Part shown: one piece after another, positions 1 to 9,875 of the stretch
Numbering within the stretch: position 1 is the first letter of the stretch
Layout of the letters: each line of letters begins with the position of its first letter
Origin: Erinaceus europaeus
Lineage: Eukaryota > Chordata > Mammalia > Eulipotyphla > Erinaceidae
Direction: 5' to 3'
Length of the DNA stretch: 64,000 bases
Assembly (NCBI RefSeq): GCF_950295315.1
Contig: NC_080166.1
Location: 99,081,141-99,145,140 of the forward strand
Translations under genes and position numbers: made by a program
The notes under the pieces: generated by a model
Seen by the model: the letters and a program-made list of their open reading frames with translations, nothing else
Databases searched by the model: none
Told to the model about the DNA's origin: nothing

Positions 1-515
1 ATAGTACCAGAGAGGAACTATACATCAAGAGGAGCCTGGAGAATAAGGCTGAGCAAAAGCCCTACAAGAGCTTAAGTTGCTTAGCTGATAATGACAGAGA
101 TTACTTAAGAGTAATTATATTAGTCAGAAACAGTAATTAAACATGGGAGCTCATTAAATATTATTTAGATACAATAATTAAATATAGGCAGATACTGTAA
201 TTAAACATAAGCTTAGTACAGTGATTCCAGTAGTATTACACCAGAAAGGTCAATTTGGATGGATAATTGGCTCAAATTTTTCAACTTTAGAATCAATTAT
301 CTGATTTAGCTGACTGTATCAATTACCTCTTGGAAACACATCTTTGAGAATAGGTATTAGAAGCTTTTCAAAACATTTTTCTAAAAATATAAAACAAAAA
401 ATTGATAGGAAGATTTTAATATATAAGATTATCAGATCAATTCTATGTATAATTAAGCAATTATTTTTCAATATTGCTTAATCTGTAGAATATTGTAGAA
501 CATTTCACCTCTAGA
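1..515. other. Unique AT-rich sequence
   Basis: No gene or recognisable repeat. AT-rich, with no long frame and no exon-like signal. Confidence 0.5.
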
Positions 516-793
516 TTTTTTTTTAGCCTCCAGGATTATTGCTGGGGCTCAGTGCCAGCACTATGAATCCACTGCTCCTGGAGGTCATTTTTTCCATTTT
601 ATTAAATAGGACAGAGAGAAATTGAGAGAGAGAGAGAGAGTGAGAGAGAGAGAGAGAGGAAGATAGACACTTGCAGATCTGCTTCACTGCTTGTGCACTT
701 TAACCCCTGCCAGGGCTCGAATCCATACCCTTATGTGGGCCCTTGCTTATAGTATTATGTGCACTTAAACAGGTGTGCCATCACCTGACCCCC
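516..793 (-). mobile_element. SINE-A, full length, antisense
   Basis: Starts with a T run and 'gcctccagga', the complement of the 3' module, followed by a GA-rich stretch (about 620-660), then the complement of the 'cctgcagg' body, and ends in a degraded head near 793. The GA tract is an expansion of the normally short 'gagagaaat' segment. Diverged, so an older copy. Confidence 0.85.
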
Positions 794-821
794 ATTGGTA
801 ATAATTTTTTAAAAAGAATGA

Positions 822-1105
822 GGTGGGAGTCGGGCGGTAGCGCAGTAGGTTAAGCACATGTGGTGCAAAGCACAGAGACCGGCATTAAAGATCACGGTTC
901 AAGCCCAAGCCTCCCTACCTGCAGGGGAGTCACTGCACAAGTGGTGAATCAGGTCTGCAGGTGTCTCTCTTTCTCTTTCCTTCTCTGTCTTCCCCTCCTC
1001 TCTCCATTTCTCTCTGTCTTATCCAACAATGACAAGATCAATTACAATAACAATAAAACAGCCCGGACAACAAAAAGGAAATAAATAAATTAATTAATTA
1101 AAAAA
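822..1105 (+). mobile_element. SINE-A with 11-bp TSD
   Basis: The head 'gggagtcgggcggtagcgca' keeps an A-box-like 'tagcgcagtag'; the B-box region 'ggttcaagccc' is one base off the usual. It ends in a CAA/AAT-rich tail. The TSD 'aaaaagaatga' lies at 811-821 and 1106-1116, which fixes the insertion boundaries. The 74-codon frame across it is chance. Confidence 0.93.
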
Positions 1106-1116
1106 AAAAAGAATGA

Positions 1117-1577
1117 ATTATTAGAGTTTAACCTTTTCATATACAGGGACTGTTCTACTATAAAATCCAGTCTTTCTCTTCCTCTTTCAATCTGTTTTTC
1201 TATCCAAGCCTATCATCAATAAAATAGATAAACTATTTAAATACATTAAGTAATTTGTAGGGGGAAAACAATCTTGAAGGAAATAATAAATGTTTTTTTT
1301 AGTTTCATAAAACAGCTAAATGAATCATTTGAACACATCCAAAGTAGGCATAGTACATATTCCTCCTTATACAGACAACACTGTTTAAATTATACTGCTG
1401 TGTTCATCTTCAGTTTATGTTCAAAAGGAGCCATCATGTCTAACTTACATGCATAACTGAACCTTTCCCTGTCATTTATATATAATCCATGGTCTTTGAT
1501 TTGTGGCTAGGATCATTTTTTCTAAAACTACTCTAGCACTTGATTTTTTGACAAGTCATATAACATAAAAAGTATTG
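1117..1577. other. Unique sequence
   Basis: No gene or repeat recognised. A 60-codon frame at 1274-1456 shows no feature of a real protein. Confidence 0.45.
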
Positions 1578-1865
1578 CCCATGTCCAGCTGAGAAGCAAT
1601 TACAGAAGCCAGAACTCACACCTTTTGCACCCCCAAACAGAATGCTTCATATCCCCAGAGGAGGAGCAATGTTAGGAGAAGATGACCATAGGGCTCTTAA
1701 CTCCAATTTTATCAAGACCCCAAGACCTAGAAAGAGAAGAGGGAAAAGAAGGAAGGTCATTCAGAAGTAGCAATAGGTGTAGGTGTGACTTAGAAAGGAA
1801 GGAAAGGCAGGACCATAGGAAAAAAATGAGCAATATTGCCAACAACAAGCGCCAATGATAGCCCT
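1578..1865 (+). mobile_element. Old L1 3'-UTR fragment
   Basis: Contains the L1 3'-UTR landmarks 'gaagcaattacagaagccag' (about 1591) and 'ggaccataggaaaaaa' near the end. The second half closely parallels 7690-7838, so both belong to an older L1 type whose UTR continues past the point where younger copies carry 'ggtggtgggaattgtg'. No TSD resolved. Confidence 0.75.
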
Positions 1866-1888
1866 GGTGGCAATAAAAAAGCAATGAA

Positions 1889-2190
1889 TGGGGTCTGGCA
1901 GTAGCACAGCAGGTTAAGCACAGGTGGCACGAAGCACAAGGACCTGCTTAAGAATCCAGCTTCCAACCCCTGGCTACCCTCCAGCAGGGGAGTCACTTCA
2001 CAGGCAGTGTAGCAGGTCTGCAGGTATATACCTTTCTCTCCCCCTCTCTGTCTCCCCTCCTCTCTCTCCATTTCTCTCTGTCCTATCTAACAACAATGAC
2101 ATCAGTAACAACAACAATAACTACAACAATAAAAAAGGCAATGAAAGAGAAAATAAATATTAAAAACATTAAAAAAGAAATTAATTAAAT
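1889..2190 (+). mobile_element. SINE-A, full length
   Basis: Head 'ggggtctggcagtagcacag', body with 'ccagcaggggagtcacttc', pyrimidine-rich middle, and a CAA/AAT-rich tail. The B-box region is degraded. No clean TSD in the A-rich flanks. Confidence 0.88.
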
Positions 2191-2451
2191 AAAGAGTACA
2201 TGTAGAGAAAATATTTATGTGGAAACTAGGGATTTATTAATAGTATTTTCCAAGTTAAAATAGTAAAAATACTCCACTGATTTTAATCCCACATGTTTTA
2301 AGATGGTTAGCAATTAATTAGGTTATCAGAATATGAACAGAATAGAAACTAAGCCAATTTGATACAGATTGAGTATATAATCAAGCTATTGATTTTTTTC
2401 AGAGTTTAAGTATTGTTGTAGTAGAAGTATACACAGAATTGTGAGCACTTC

Positions 2452-2585
2452 TTTATTTTTATTTAATTGTTTAATAAGTGATTTACAAGATTATAAAGTA
2501 ATAGGGATGTAGTTCCACTTCACTTCCTCCACCAAACCTCTAAGTTCCCACTCCACCAATGATAACTACCCCTGGGGCCCTCTTG
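2452..2585 (-). mobile_element. Antisense L1 3' terminus (old)
   Basis: 'aagtgatttacaagattata' followed by 'gtagttccacttca' is the complement of an L1 3' end of the type seen in sense at about 7960-8040. It abuts a sense-oriented L1 3' UTR. Because the antisense piece is the extreme 3' end, it is not a 5' inversion of its neighbour and is read as a separate insertion. Confidence 0.6.
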
Positions 2586-3335
2586 GGGGAGTCCTGAGAT
2601 TCCCAAACATACATGATGGGCCTAGACCTCGAATAAATCCCTGTCTCCATTGTTACCAGTCATCTCTATCAGGAACAACAAAACAGACCACTTTTCGGAC
2701 CCCCATAGGACCTTGCCATCAACTCACATCTTCCCTGGTCCAGCTTTCTGGTCCTTTTTCCATCCATGAAATCATCTCCCCAGACAATAACTTGGATCCA
2801 GATTTTCAGGCTCAGTATAGCCATAGGCCCTTTGGAATAAAAATAAAATATGCCTACTGGCTATCTACAAAATGGAGACCCCCCCAACTCTTCATCTGCA
2901 CTATTCCAGTCTTTAGGTCCATGATTAGTCAACAATTTGTTTGACTTTATATGTTAACTTTCTTTTCAGCCACCAGGTTCCAGATGCTAGCATGATGCCA
3001 ACCAGACTTCCCTGAAAAGACAACCCCACCAATGTGTCCTGGAGCTTCGATTCCCCAGAGCCCCGTCCCACTAGGGAAAGAAAGACACAGGCTGGGAGTA
3101 TGGATAGACCTGTCAATGCCTATGTTCAGCGGGGAAGCAATTAGAGAAGCCAGACCTTCCATCTTCTGCATCCCACAATGATCTTGGGTCCATACTCCCA
3201 GAGGATTAAAAAATAAGAAAGCTATCAGGGGAGGGGATGGGATACGGAGTTCTGGTGGTGGGAATTGTGTGGAATTGTACCCATCTTATCTTATGGTTTT
3301 GTCAGTGTTTTCTTTTTATAAATAAAAGAAAAGAG
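2586..3335 (+). mobile_element. L1 3'-UTR fragment, long-UTR type
   Basis: Has the block order of the copy at 30518-31611 ('gagtcctgagattcccaaac', 'tatctacaaaatggaga', 'caccaggttccagatgctag', 'gcaattagagaagccagacc', 'ttctggtggtgggaattgtg') and ends in 'ttttataaataaaagaaaag'. About 250 bp present in the 30.5-kb copy between 'aggaccttgcc' and 'tccagctttctgg' is missing. No TSD resolved. Confidence 0.88.
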
Positions 3336-3944
3336 AAAGACTTTCTGGACCTTGAAAACTGGAGAAGGAGGGGGATGACTATCGCATGTGCTAGTAAATA
3401 CCTTATAGGATAGACTGTGCTAATGCACATATTATGTACATTTAGCAGAATCTATGATTTCTTCTTAATGGAGGTAACAGAATTCCCGACCCACTTCAGA
3501 CTGTGACAACCCCAAATAACTACAGATTATTGCCAAATATGCCATGGGAGGTAATATCATCCCCAGTTAAGACTGGCTGCCTAATCTTGCCTTTCAGATT
3601 AAGAGCAGCAGCATCCATCCAGTTTCACAAGAAAAGCCAAATATCCTTCTGCATTCATCCTCTCTTTACTCCTCATGTTTCTCCACTTAGAACAGATAAC
3701 CCTTCACTCCAGCTGGATTTTCTATATATGTCTTTACCATCTCTTACCAATTATAGCTATCAACTAAGTAATTTCACTCCTTTCTTTTACATTATTTCTC
3801 CCACCAGTGTGAATCATCAAAAAATACAGTTCTAATACTATCATGTACTTGTAATGCTTATAACTCTAAAGCATATGCAGTCAAGACAATTACAGGAGTA
3901 TTACATGCATGGTATTTTTATGTAAGCAGATACATAGTTATTTA
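3336..3944. other. Unique sequence with an unexplained 110-codon frame
   Basis: No repeat recognised. A + strand frame at 3503-3835 is fairly long for this AT-rich DNA, but its product has no domain, signal peptide or resemblance to a protein I know, and nothing suggests splice sites. Probably chance. Confidence 0.45.
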
Positions 3945-4095
3945 TAATGTCTCATTTTAAATTAACTAATTTATTGGATAGAGACAGCCAGAAATCGAGA
4001 GGGAAGGGGGAGACAGAGAAGAAAAGCAACAGAGATACTCGCAGCACTGCTTCACCACTTTTAAAGCTTCCCCCCTGCAGGTGGGGATATAATGT
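3945..4095 (-). mobile_element. SINE-B, head missing, antisense
   Basis: 'ttattggatagagacagcca' and 'gcagcactgcttcaccac' are the complement of the SINE-B tail and body. It stops after 'cccctgcaggtgggga' without the tRNA-like head, so it is 5' truncated. Confidence 0.8.
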
Positions 4096-4154
4096 CTATA
4101 TGTGCTACAAACACACATATATATTAATGAAAACTGCATATATACTGTATATAT

Positions 4155-4255
4155 AAATATATTATTTTATTTACTCCTCACACTAGCCTGTGAAGCAAAT
4201 AATTCTGTTCCCCCCATTTTTCATACAGATGCTGCAAAACACAAACACAATCAAC
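4155..4255 (-). repeat. MIR-like ancient SINE fragment
   Basis: 'tttactcctcacactagcct' followed by 'ccatttttcatacagatg' resembles the MIR 3' part read on the opposite strand (the 'cctcac...ccattttacagatg' block). Very diverged, as expected for an element older than placental mammals. Confidence 0.45.
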
Positions 4256-4554
4256 AGGCAATAAGAAATGGAATCTGTATTTGTTCCCAGGTCTCTCCAC
4301 CAATAACCTCTGGGCTATATTTGTCAGCCCTTCTTGTTTAACTTATATCACTAGCACTTACTACTATTCATAAAATATTCAGATACTCAATAATTATTTA
4401 CTAAAAAAAAGTAGATGTGTATGGTAAGAAAGCTAAAGACTAATACTATTTAATTCATTTATTATAAAAATAAATTTTTACAAAGGATCAAGAGCTACAT
4501 TTTTCTTTGGAACAGACCTGAATCAGTCATGTGTGGGAGAATCAGGGAAACTTT

Positions 4555-4847
4555 TTTAACTTTAATTTTATTTTTATTTATTTTATTTATTTATTCCCTT
4601 TTGTTGCCCTTATTTTTATTGTTGTAGTTATTATTGTTATTGTCATTGTTGGATAGGACAAAGAGAAATGGAGAGAGGAGGGGAAGACAGAGGGGGAAGA
4701 GAAAGATAGACACGTGCAGACCTGCTTCACCACCTGTAAAGCAACTCCCCTGCAGGTGAGAAGCCAGGGCTCGAACCGGGATCTTTATGTGGGTTCTTGT
4801 GCTTTGCACCACCTGCGCTTAGCCCACTGTGCTACAGCCTTACTCCC
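4555..4847 (-). mobile_element. SINE-A with 16-bp TSD, antisense
   Basis: T-rich start with 'ttgttgcccttatttttatt', complementary body 'gcaactcccctgcaggt', B-box complement 'gggctcgaacc', head complement ending 'actccc'. TSD 'gaatcagggaaacttt' (4539-4554) versus 'gaatcaaggaaacttt' (4848-4863), one mismatch. Confidence 0.93.
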
Positions 4848-5010
4848 GAATCAAGGAAACTTTAACTGAGCCTTTGAGACTTGATTTGTGTCTTTATCAA
4901 ACAACTGTTATGATTTCATACTATAGGGGTTTTTGTTATGGGTTTATCATTACTTTAAAATATTTTCTCTAAAACTCAGCATGTATGTGCATATAGTAAT
5001 GTCTTGATAA

Positions 5011-5013
<3 letters not shown>

Positions 5014-5059
<46 letters not shown>
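5014..5059. repeat. (TA)n microsatellite
   Basis: An uninterrupted AT dinucleotide run of about 46 bp. Confidence 0.97.
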
Positions 5060-5062
<3 letters not shown>

Positions 5063-5569
5063 ATTCCCCATCCAACACTTTGTTCTCCTATTCTGGAATG
5101 TTTTGTGACAGTTGAGTACCTGTTATACCATGATATCTTTTATATACCTACCTCTACTTGCACCTCTATACATCACAAAGCACTGTCTCAACTCCTATGA
5201 ATGGTTATATTCTTAATCTGATTTTTTTTTTTGCTATATTGCTGCTTACCATTTAATTTAGGGTGCAACCATGTTTTATATCAATAAAACTACTACAAGA
5301 AATGACATTACAATGGAATATAGCACATGTAGCTAAAATTAGACCCAACTGTTAATCAAAATGTTATAATTACTCCACAGTGCCTCTGTTATTGTTCTTT
5401 TGTGATACATTACTGGGTGTGAACATCAAAAATGTATTTGGAAACATTTCTACTGGCAAGGGAAACAAGAGAGAACAAAAAAAAAGACTATAAAAACCTC
5501 TTACGTAATGAAATAAACTATTACAGAATCAAAACGTTTGACAGAATATATTTGCATAATGCATGTTCA
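5060..5569. other. Unique sequence
   Basis: Nothing recognised up to the start of the L1 remnant. The part after about 5470 may be more of that L1, too decayed to align by eye. Confidence 0.4.
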
Positions 5570-6107
5570 ATGAAAAGTTGATATTAAAAATGGACAAAAG
5601 AACTCTCAGGCTTAACAATAAGAAAAATAAATCAAGCAGTTCAATAAAGCAGGGTCAAGAGTCCTGAATAGGCACCTCTTCAAAGAAGACATACAATGAC
5701 AATAGACACATGAAAAAAGAATGCCAAGCATTAAGTATTATCAAGGAAATACAAATAAAAACCTGATGACCTATGATCTCACACTGGAGAAATGGTATTC
5801 ACTAAAAGGCAAATAACAAATGTAAGCAAAGATGAGGAGGAAAAGGAACTCATACTCTTGGTGTAAATGTATAAAGTGGTGTAGAGAAACTTTAAAAATT
5901 AAAAGTGAAAATTCTATATGATCCTGCATTATCCTCACCCCTGCATTTTTATCCATTATGGGTATTCAGACACTAAAACACCAATTTGAAATGATATATG
6001 CTTTTCACAATAGTAAGAAACATGAACTCAACAAAAATGTCCATCAACAGACACATGCACAAAGAAGTTTTGTTATATGTAATTAACAGGGTACTACTCT
6101 GCAGTTT
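5570..6107 (+). pseudogene. Old L1 ORF2 C-terminal remnant
   Basis: Decayed L1 ORF2 in sense orientation: 'caaagaagacatacaatgac' and 'caatagacacatgaaaaaag' match the stretch that in L1 encodes the region after the reverse transcriptase, and 'aaatgtccatcaacagacac' plus 'gtactactctgcagtttaag' match the segments near the ORF end. Stops and indels in all frames. The two SINEs at 6120-6647 interrupt it and the L1 resumes after 6647. Older than the 9.9-kb copy, judging by divergence. Confidence 0.8.
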
Positions 6108-6119
6108 AAGACAAAGTCT

Positions 6120-6343
6120 GGGGGCTGGGTGGTGGTGCACCTGGTTGAGTACATGTGTTACAATGCGTAAGGACCTAGGTTCAAGAACCCAGTTCTCACT
6201 TGCAGGGGGGAAAGCTACATGAGTGGTGAGTCAGGTCTGCAAGTATTTCTCTGTCTCTCTTCCTCTGTATTTCCCCCTTCTCCCTTGATATCTGTCTGTC
6301 TCTATAAAATAAATAAAGATAATAAAACATATATTAGAAAAAA
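6120..6343 (+). mobile_element. SINE-B inside old L1
   Basis: Head 'gggctgggtggtggtgcacc', body 'ctcacttgcaggggggaaag', TC-rich middle, AATAAA-rich tail. TSD 'aagacaaagtct' (6108-6119) versus 'aagacaaagcct' (6344-6355). The target is the L1 ORF2 remnant. Confidence 0.9.
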
Positions 6344-6355
6344 AAGACAAAGCCT

Positions 6356-6647
6356 GGGGGCCAGCTGGTGCTACACCCAGTTGAGCACTTTGCCGTGTGC
6401 AAAGATCCAGGTTCCAATCCTGCCCTCTGCCTGCAAGGGAGACTCTTCAGAGTGTGAAGCAGGTCTGTATCTACTTTTCTCGCTCTCTATCTTCTCCTTC
6501 CCTCTCTATTTTTCTCTGTCTTATCATCAAATAAAGTAGAAAGAGATGGGGTGGGTGGTGGGAAATAAGGCCACTGGTAGCAGTGGATTCACTGTGGAGG
6601 CACCAAGTCCCAGTGACAATCCTGGTGGCAAAAAAAAAAAAAAAAAC
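6356..6647 (+). mobile_element. Second SINE, B-like head with A-type 3' module
   Basis: Begins 'gggggccagctggtgctaca' directly after the TSD of the previous SINE. The first part resembles B ('cccagttgagcac'), but it ends with the A-type 3' module ('agcagtggattcactgtgga', 'caatcctggtggcaaaa') and an A run. The mixed structure shows that A and B share a common design. Confidence 0.85.
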
Positions 6648-6955
6648 TTTGGTGATAAAAATGGATAGAATGTAGATGACTAAGCTAATTGAAATAAGTA
6701 CAAACATGAAAGACAACTATCAGCTGGTTTCATTCATGTGTGAAACACAAATAAACAAGGAAATAAACTGGGGAAAATGAAATCAAACTGGGGGTTATTG
6801 AATGGGAAGGGAAATAGAGATGGGAGAAATGATTAGAGAAATCATACTAAAACTTTGGCAGTGCATATGGTATGATTATACATATAGAAGAATAAAGTAT
6901 ACCCCCTGAAATTCTATATTATAGGAAACCAGTGTTAAATCAATAAACAAGAGTA
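6648..6955 (+). mobile_element. Old L1, end of ORF2 and 3' UTR, continued
   Basis: Resumes the L1 broken by the two SINEs: 'gatagaatgtagatgactaa' through 'ttcattcatgtgtgaaacac' corresponds to the last codons of ORF2 ('...atgacctcactcat...' in better copies) and the UTR start. Confidence 0.6.
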
Positions 6956-7021
6956 ATGTCAAATAGAAAAGGTATTAGATATATTGAATCTGGTTAGTAA
7001 AAATATTAAAAGGTTATAAGC

Positions 7022-7158
7022 ATGGCAAAAATTTTGCCTCCAGGGTTATTGCTGGGGCTGGATGCCCGCTCTATGAATCCACTACTCCCAGAGGCCATTT
7101 TACCCATTTTGTTGCCCTTGTTGTTGTTTTTATTGCCATTGCTGTTGTTATTGGATAG
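7022..7158 (-). mobile_element. SINE-A 3' part, antisense
   Basis: 'ttttgcctccagggttattg' to 'gttgttattggatagaa' is the complement of the SINE-A 3' module and tail. It stops where the 'ggacagagagaaatgg' body should follow and joins an inverted L1 scrap instead, so the head was either never copied or later lost. Confidence 0.85.
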
Positions 7159-8048
7159 AAGTCTGGATTCTGTAATTGCTTCTCCACTGGACATGGGCTA
7201 TGACAGGTCTATCCATACTTTGGGAGCTATTATTTGCCCTTATTCAGATTCCTAGCTATATTTTCATCTCTGATACCATCATCCCAGAAAATACTTTTAA
7301 TCCACCTACATCTTAGCTATAAATCTTAGGCAAACATTACCTAGGAGCATACCTAAAATAGACTTCCTAGCTTCTTCCTACCCCATGATCCCTAATCTCA
7401 TTTGATCTATTCCTACTTTTAAATTTCTGTTTATCAAACATTTTGCCCTGCTTTATATCTTGTTGCCTTTCAGCCACCAAGTTTCAAATGCTACCATGAT
7501 GCCAACCTGGCTTTCCTGGGCAGACAACTTGACCAATGTGTCCTGGAACCTCATCTCTTCCAAGGGAAAAGATAGAAATAGACTGGGAATATGGATTGAC
7601 CTACCAACACCCATGTCCAGTGGAGAAATAATTACAGAAGCCAGAACTTCCACTTTCTGAACCCCATAAATAACTCTGGTCCATACTCCTAGAGGGGACA
7701 ATAACCAGAGGGCACTGAACGCTAATTCCATCAGGACCTGGAGTGACAAGAGGAAGAAAGGAAGGACACTTGGAAGTAGTAATAGGTATAAGTGTGACTT
7801 AAAAGGGAAGAGAAGGTAGGACCATAGGAAAAAATAAAATAGCACATATATATATATATATATATATATGAATATCAGCAGATAGTCATAGAAATAATAG
7901 TAAGCCCATACCAGTGACCTTCAAAAAATTATTGCAGCTTCCAATGGAGAAACTGAGGACACAGTTCTCAGGTAGTGACAATGGTGTGGAATTATATCTG
8001 TGTTATCCCATAATTTTGTAAGTCAATACAAAAATCACTAATAAAAAA
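7159..8048 (+). mobile_element. L1 3'-UTR copy with short inverted start
   Basis: About 7159-7221 is antisense L1 ('tgtaattgcttctccactgg', 'gacaggtctatccatact'). From about 7222 the sequence runs in sense through 'caccaagtttcaaatgctac', 'gaaataattacagaagccag' and 'ggaccataggaaaaaataaa'. A (TA)n run (about 7846-7869) and a different 3' terminus follow. Reads as a small 5' inversion, but no TSD was found to prove it. Confidence 0.7.
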
Positions 8049-8149
8049 AAAATTTCGCCTTAATTGACAGGCCTCTTAAAAATGATTTTTCTTTTATTTT
8101 CTTTTTATTAAATAGTTTTGTAAATCCAGTTTTTTAGAATATTTTATTT

Positions 8150-8312
8150 ACTGTATTTTAATGAAAGAGAGATACAGAAAAAAAAAACCAGAAAGACAAG
8201 AGCATCACTCACCTCTGATTTATAGTGGTACTGGGGGCTGGACCTGAAATCTGAGAGCTTCAGGTATGAGGGAGTCTTTTGCACAACCATTATTCTATCT
8301 CCCCAGCCTAAA
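8150..8312 (-). mobile_element. SINE-C, antisense
   Basis: 'gagcatcactcacctctgat', 'cttcaggtatgagggagtct', 'tgcacaaccattattctatc' and 'tccccagcc' form the complement of SINE-C from tail to head. Confidence 0.8.
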
Positions 8313-8355
8313 ATAGATGTTTCTAAAATCAAGCATACTACAATACTAGTCTATG

Positions 8356-8615
8356 GGTTTTTTTTTTTTTTTTTTATTTATTTATTTATTTTGCCATCAT
8401 GATTATTACTGGGCCTCCTTGCTAGCACTAGGAATTCACCACTCATCATGACCACCCCCCCCCTTTCATTTTATTTGACAGGACAGAGAAAAACTGAGAG
8501 CAGAGAGAGAAAGACAGACCTTCAGACCTGCTTCACCACTCCTGAAGTATCCTCCTACATGTGGGGAATGGGGACTAGAACCTTTGGTCCTTTCCCTAGC
8601 CCCTTTATTGTTCTA
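8356..8615 (-). mobile_element. SINE-A, antisense, diverged
   Basis: T run and ATTT repeats, then 'gccatcatgattattactgg' (complement of the 3' module), a C run, 'gacaggacagagaaaaactg' and 'cagacctgcttcaccactcc'. The head is barely recognisable. Confidence 0.8.
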
Positions 8616-9555
8616 AAACACATGTATAGTGATACCCTTTTATTTTGTAGTCTACTTAGTGAAAATTATCAAAACCAACAAATACTTGCCCTCCTCTTAG
8701 CAAAATCCATCTTACAAAATCTACCTAGTACATTTTATTGGTTTTGAAGTTCACTAAAATTTAAATATATACTAAGAAATAGAACTTTTAATATGTAACT
8801 GACTCATTTTGTTATAAAACAGATATATTAAGTAGAAATAGGTTTTTCAATTACATATAAGTGATATTATACATATGGTTTCATGAACCATTATTTATAC
8901 ACAGTTCCACATATTTTCAGATTGTTCTAAATTGAAAGGTCAGGACAGTCCATAAATTGCCTAATTAGCTTATGTAGACTAAGAATTGGCCCCAGAAATA
9001 ACAGTTACTATAAAAATGATTTTTTTTGCAAATCCTCAAGATTATTTTCAAGTTAATTAATTTTGTGATGATTCTAAAATGAAAGGACAATGAATGCAGC
9101 CATCCAGATCATACCATCTGAAATAATCTATACTCAGTGATTGCATTCATAGCACCTGACAGATGAAGAAGGCAATTCAGCCTGCCAGCCTCTGGATAAA
9201 CATTTATTTGCTACTCTCATTAGCAAATGAAAATAAAGAATATATATTTAGTGTCATCAAATGAATTTGAGACTCACAGTAGGAGAGAAATGTGCCAATT
9301 GTCACAAAACTATATCATAGCTGCAACTATCAGTACTGTTCCAGATTATAAAGAGTGGTGCTTTTTTTTTTTTTTTTTACCTTTTGTCAATGAATGAGTA
9401 AAAAGATTGTCACAAACTGACTAATTATAATAGGTTTAAACCTATTTTATCATGTTAGGTCAAAAACCTAAAACCGCAATTAAAAAAAAAGTAACAATAA
9501 TCGCCCTGAAAATGTGAAGAGTTGGGAATTTTCTAAGTTCCCAATAAGAAATATA
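8616..9555. other. Unique sequence, possible conserved non-coding block
   Basis: No repeat. About 8930-9360 is more even in composition than its surroundings and carries clustered TAAT-type and E-box-like words ('cctaattagctt', 'cagatg'). A regulatory role is only a guess. Confidence 0.3.
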
Positions 9556-9569
9556 AGACTTGAAGTATT

Positions 9570-9840
9570 GGGAGTCAGGCTGTAGCGCAGCGGGTTAAGC
9601 GCAGGTGGCGCAAAGCACAAGGACAAGCATAAGGATCCCGGTTCGAACCCCGGCTCCCCACCTGCAGGGGAGTTGCTTCACAGGCAGTGAAGCAGGTCTG
9701 AAGGTGTCTATCTTTCTCTACTCCTCTCTCCATTTCTCTCTGTCCTATCCAACAACGACAACAACAATAATAACTACAACAATAAAACAATAAGGGCAAC
9801 AAAAGGGAATAAATAACTAAAATAAATATTTAAAAAAAAA
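9570..9840 (+). mobile_element. SINE-A, well preserved, imperfect TSD
   Basis: Intact-looking internal pol III promoter: A-box 'tagcgcagcgg' (9583-9593) and B-box 'ggttcgaaccc' (9640-9650). Body, TC-rich middle, CAA/TAA-rich tail and A run follow. Flanks 'agacttgaagtatt' (9556-9569) and 'agacgaagtatt' (9842-9853 approx.) are a TSD differing by a 2-base indel. A relatively young copy. Confidence 0.93.
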
Positions 9841-9875
9841 AGACGAAGTATTTTGCTTCCAAGATATTATTTCTC

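Noticed and set aside
2452..3335. A 5'-inverted L1 at 2452-3335
   Set aside because: The antisense piece is an L1 3' terminus, whereas twin priming would invert upstream sequence; it is better read as two insertions.
3503..3835. 110-codon + strand frame
   Set aside because: No domain, no codon-use signal visible and no splice context; expected by chance in 64 kb.
9570..9650. Possible tRNA gene, because A- and B-box motifs are present
   Set aside because: The tRNA-like part is followed by a fixed SINE body and A-rich tail with a TSD, and no cloverleaf with matched acceptor ends is apparent. The same applies to all other SINE heads.
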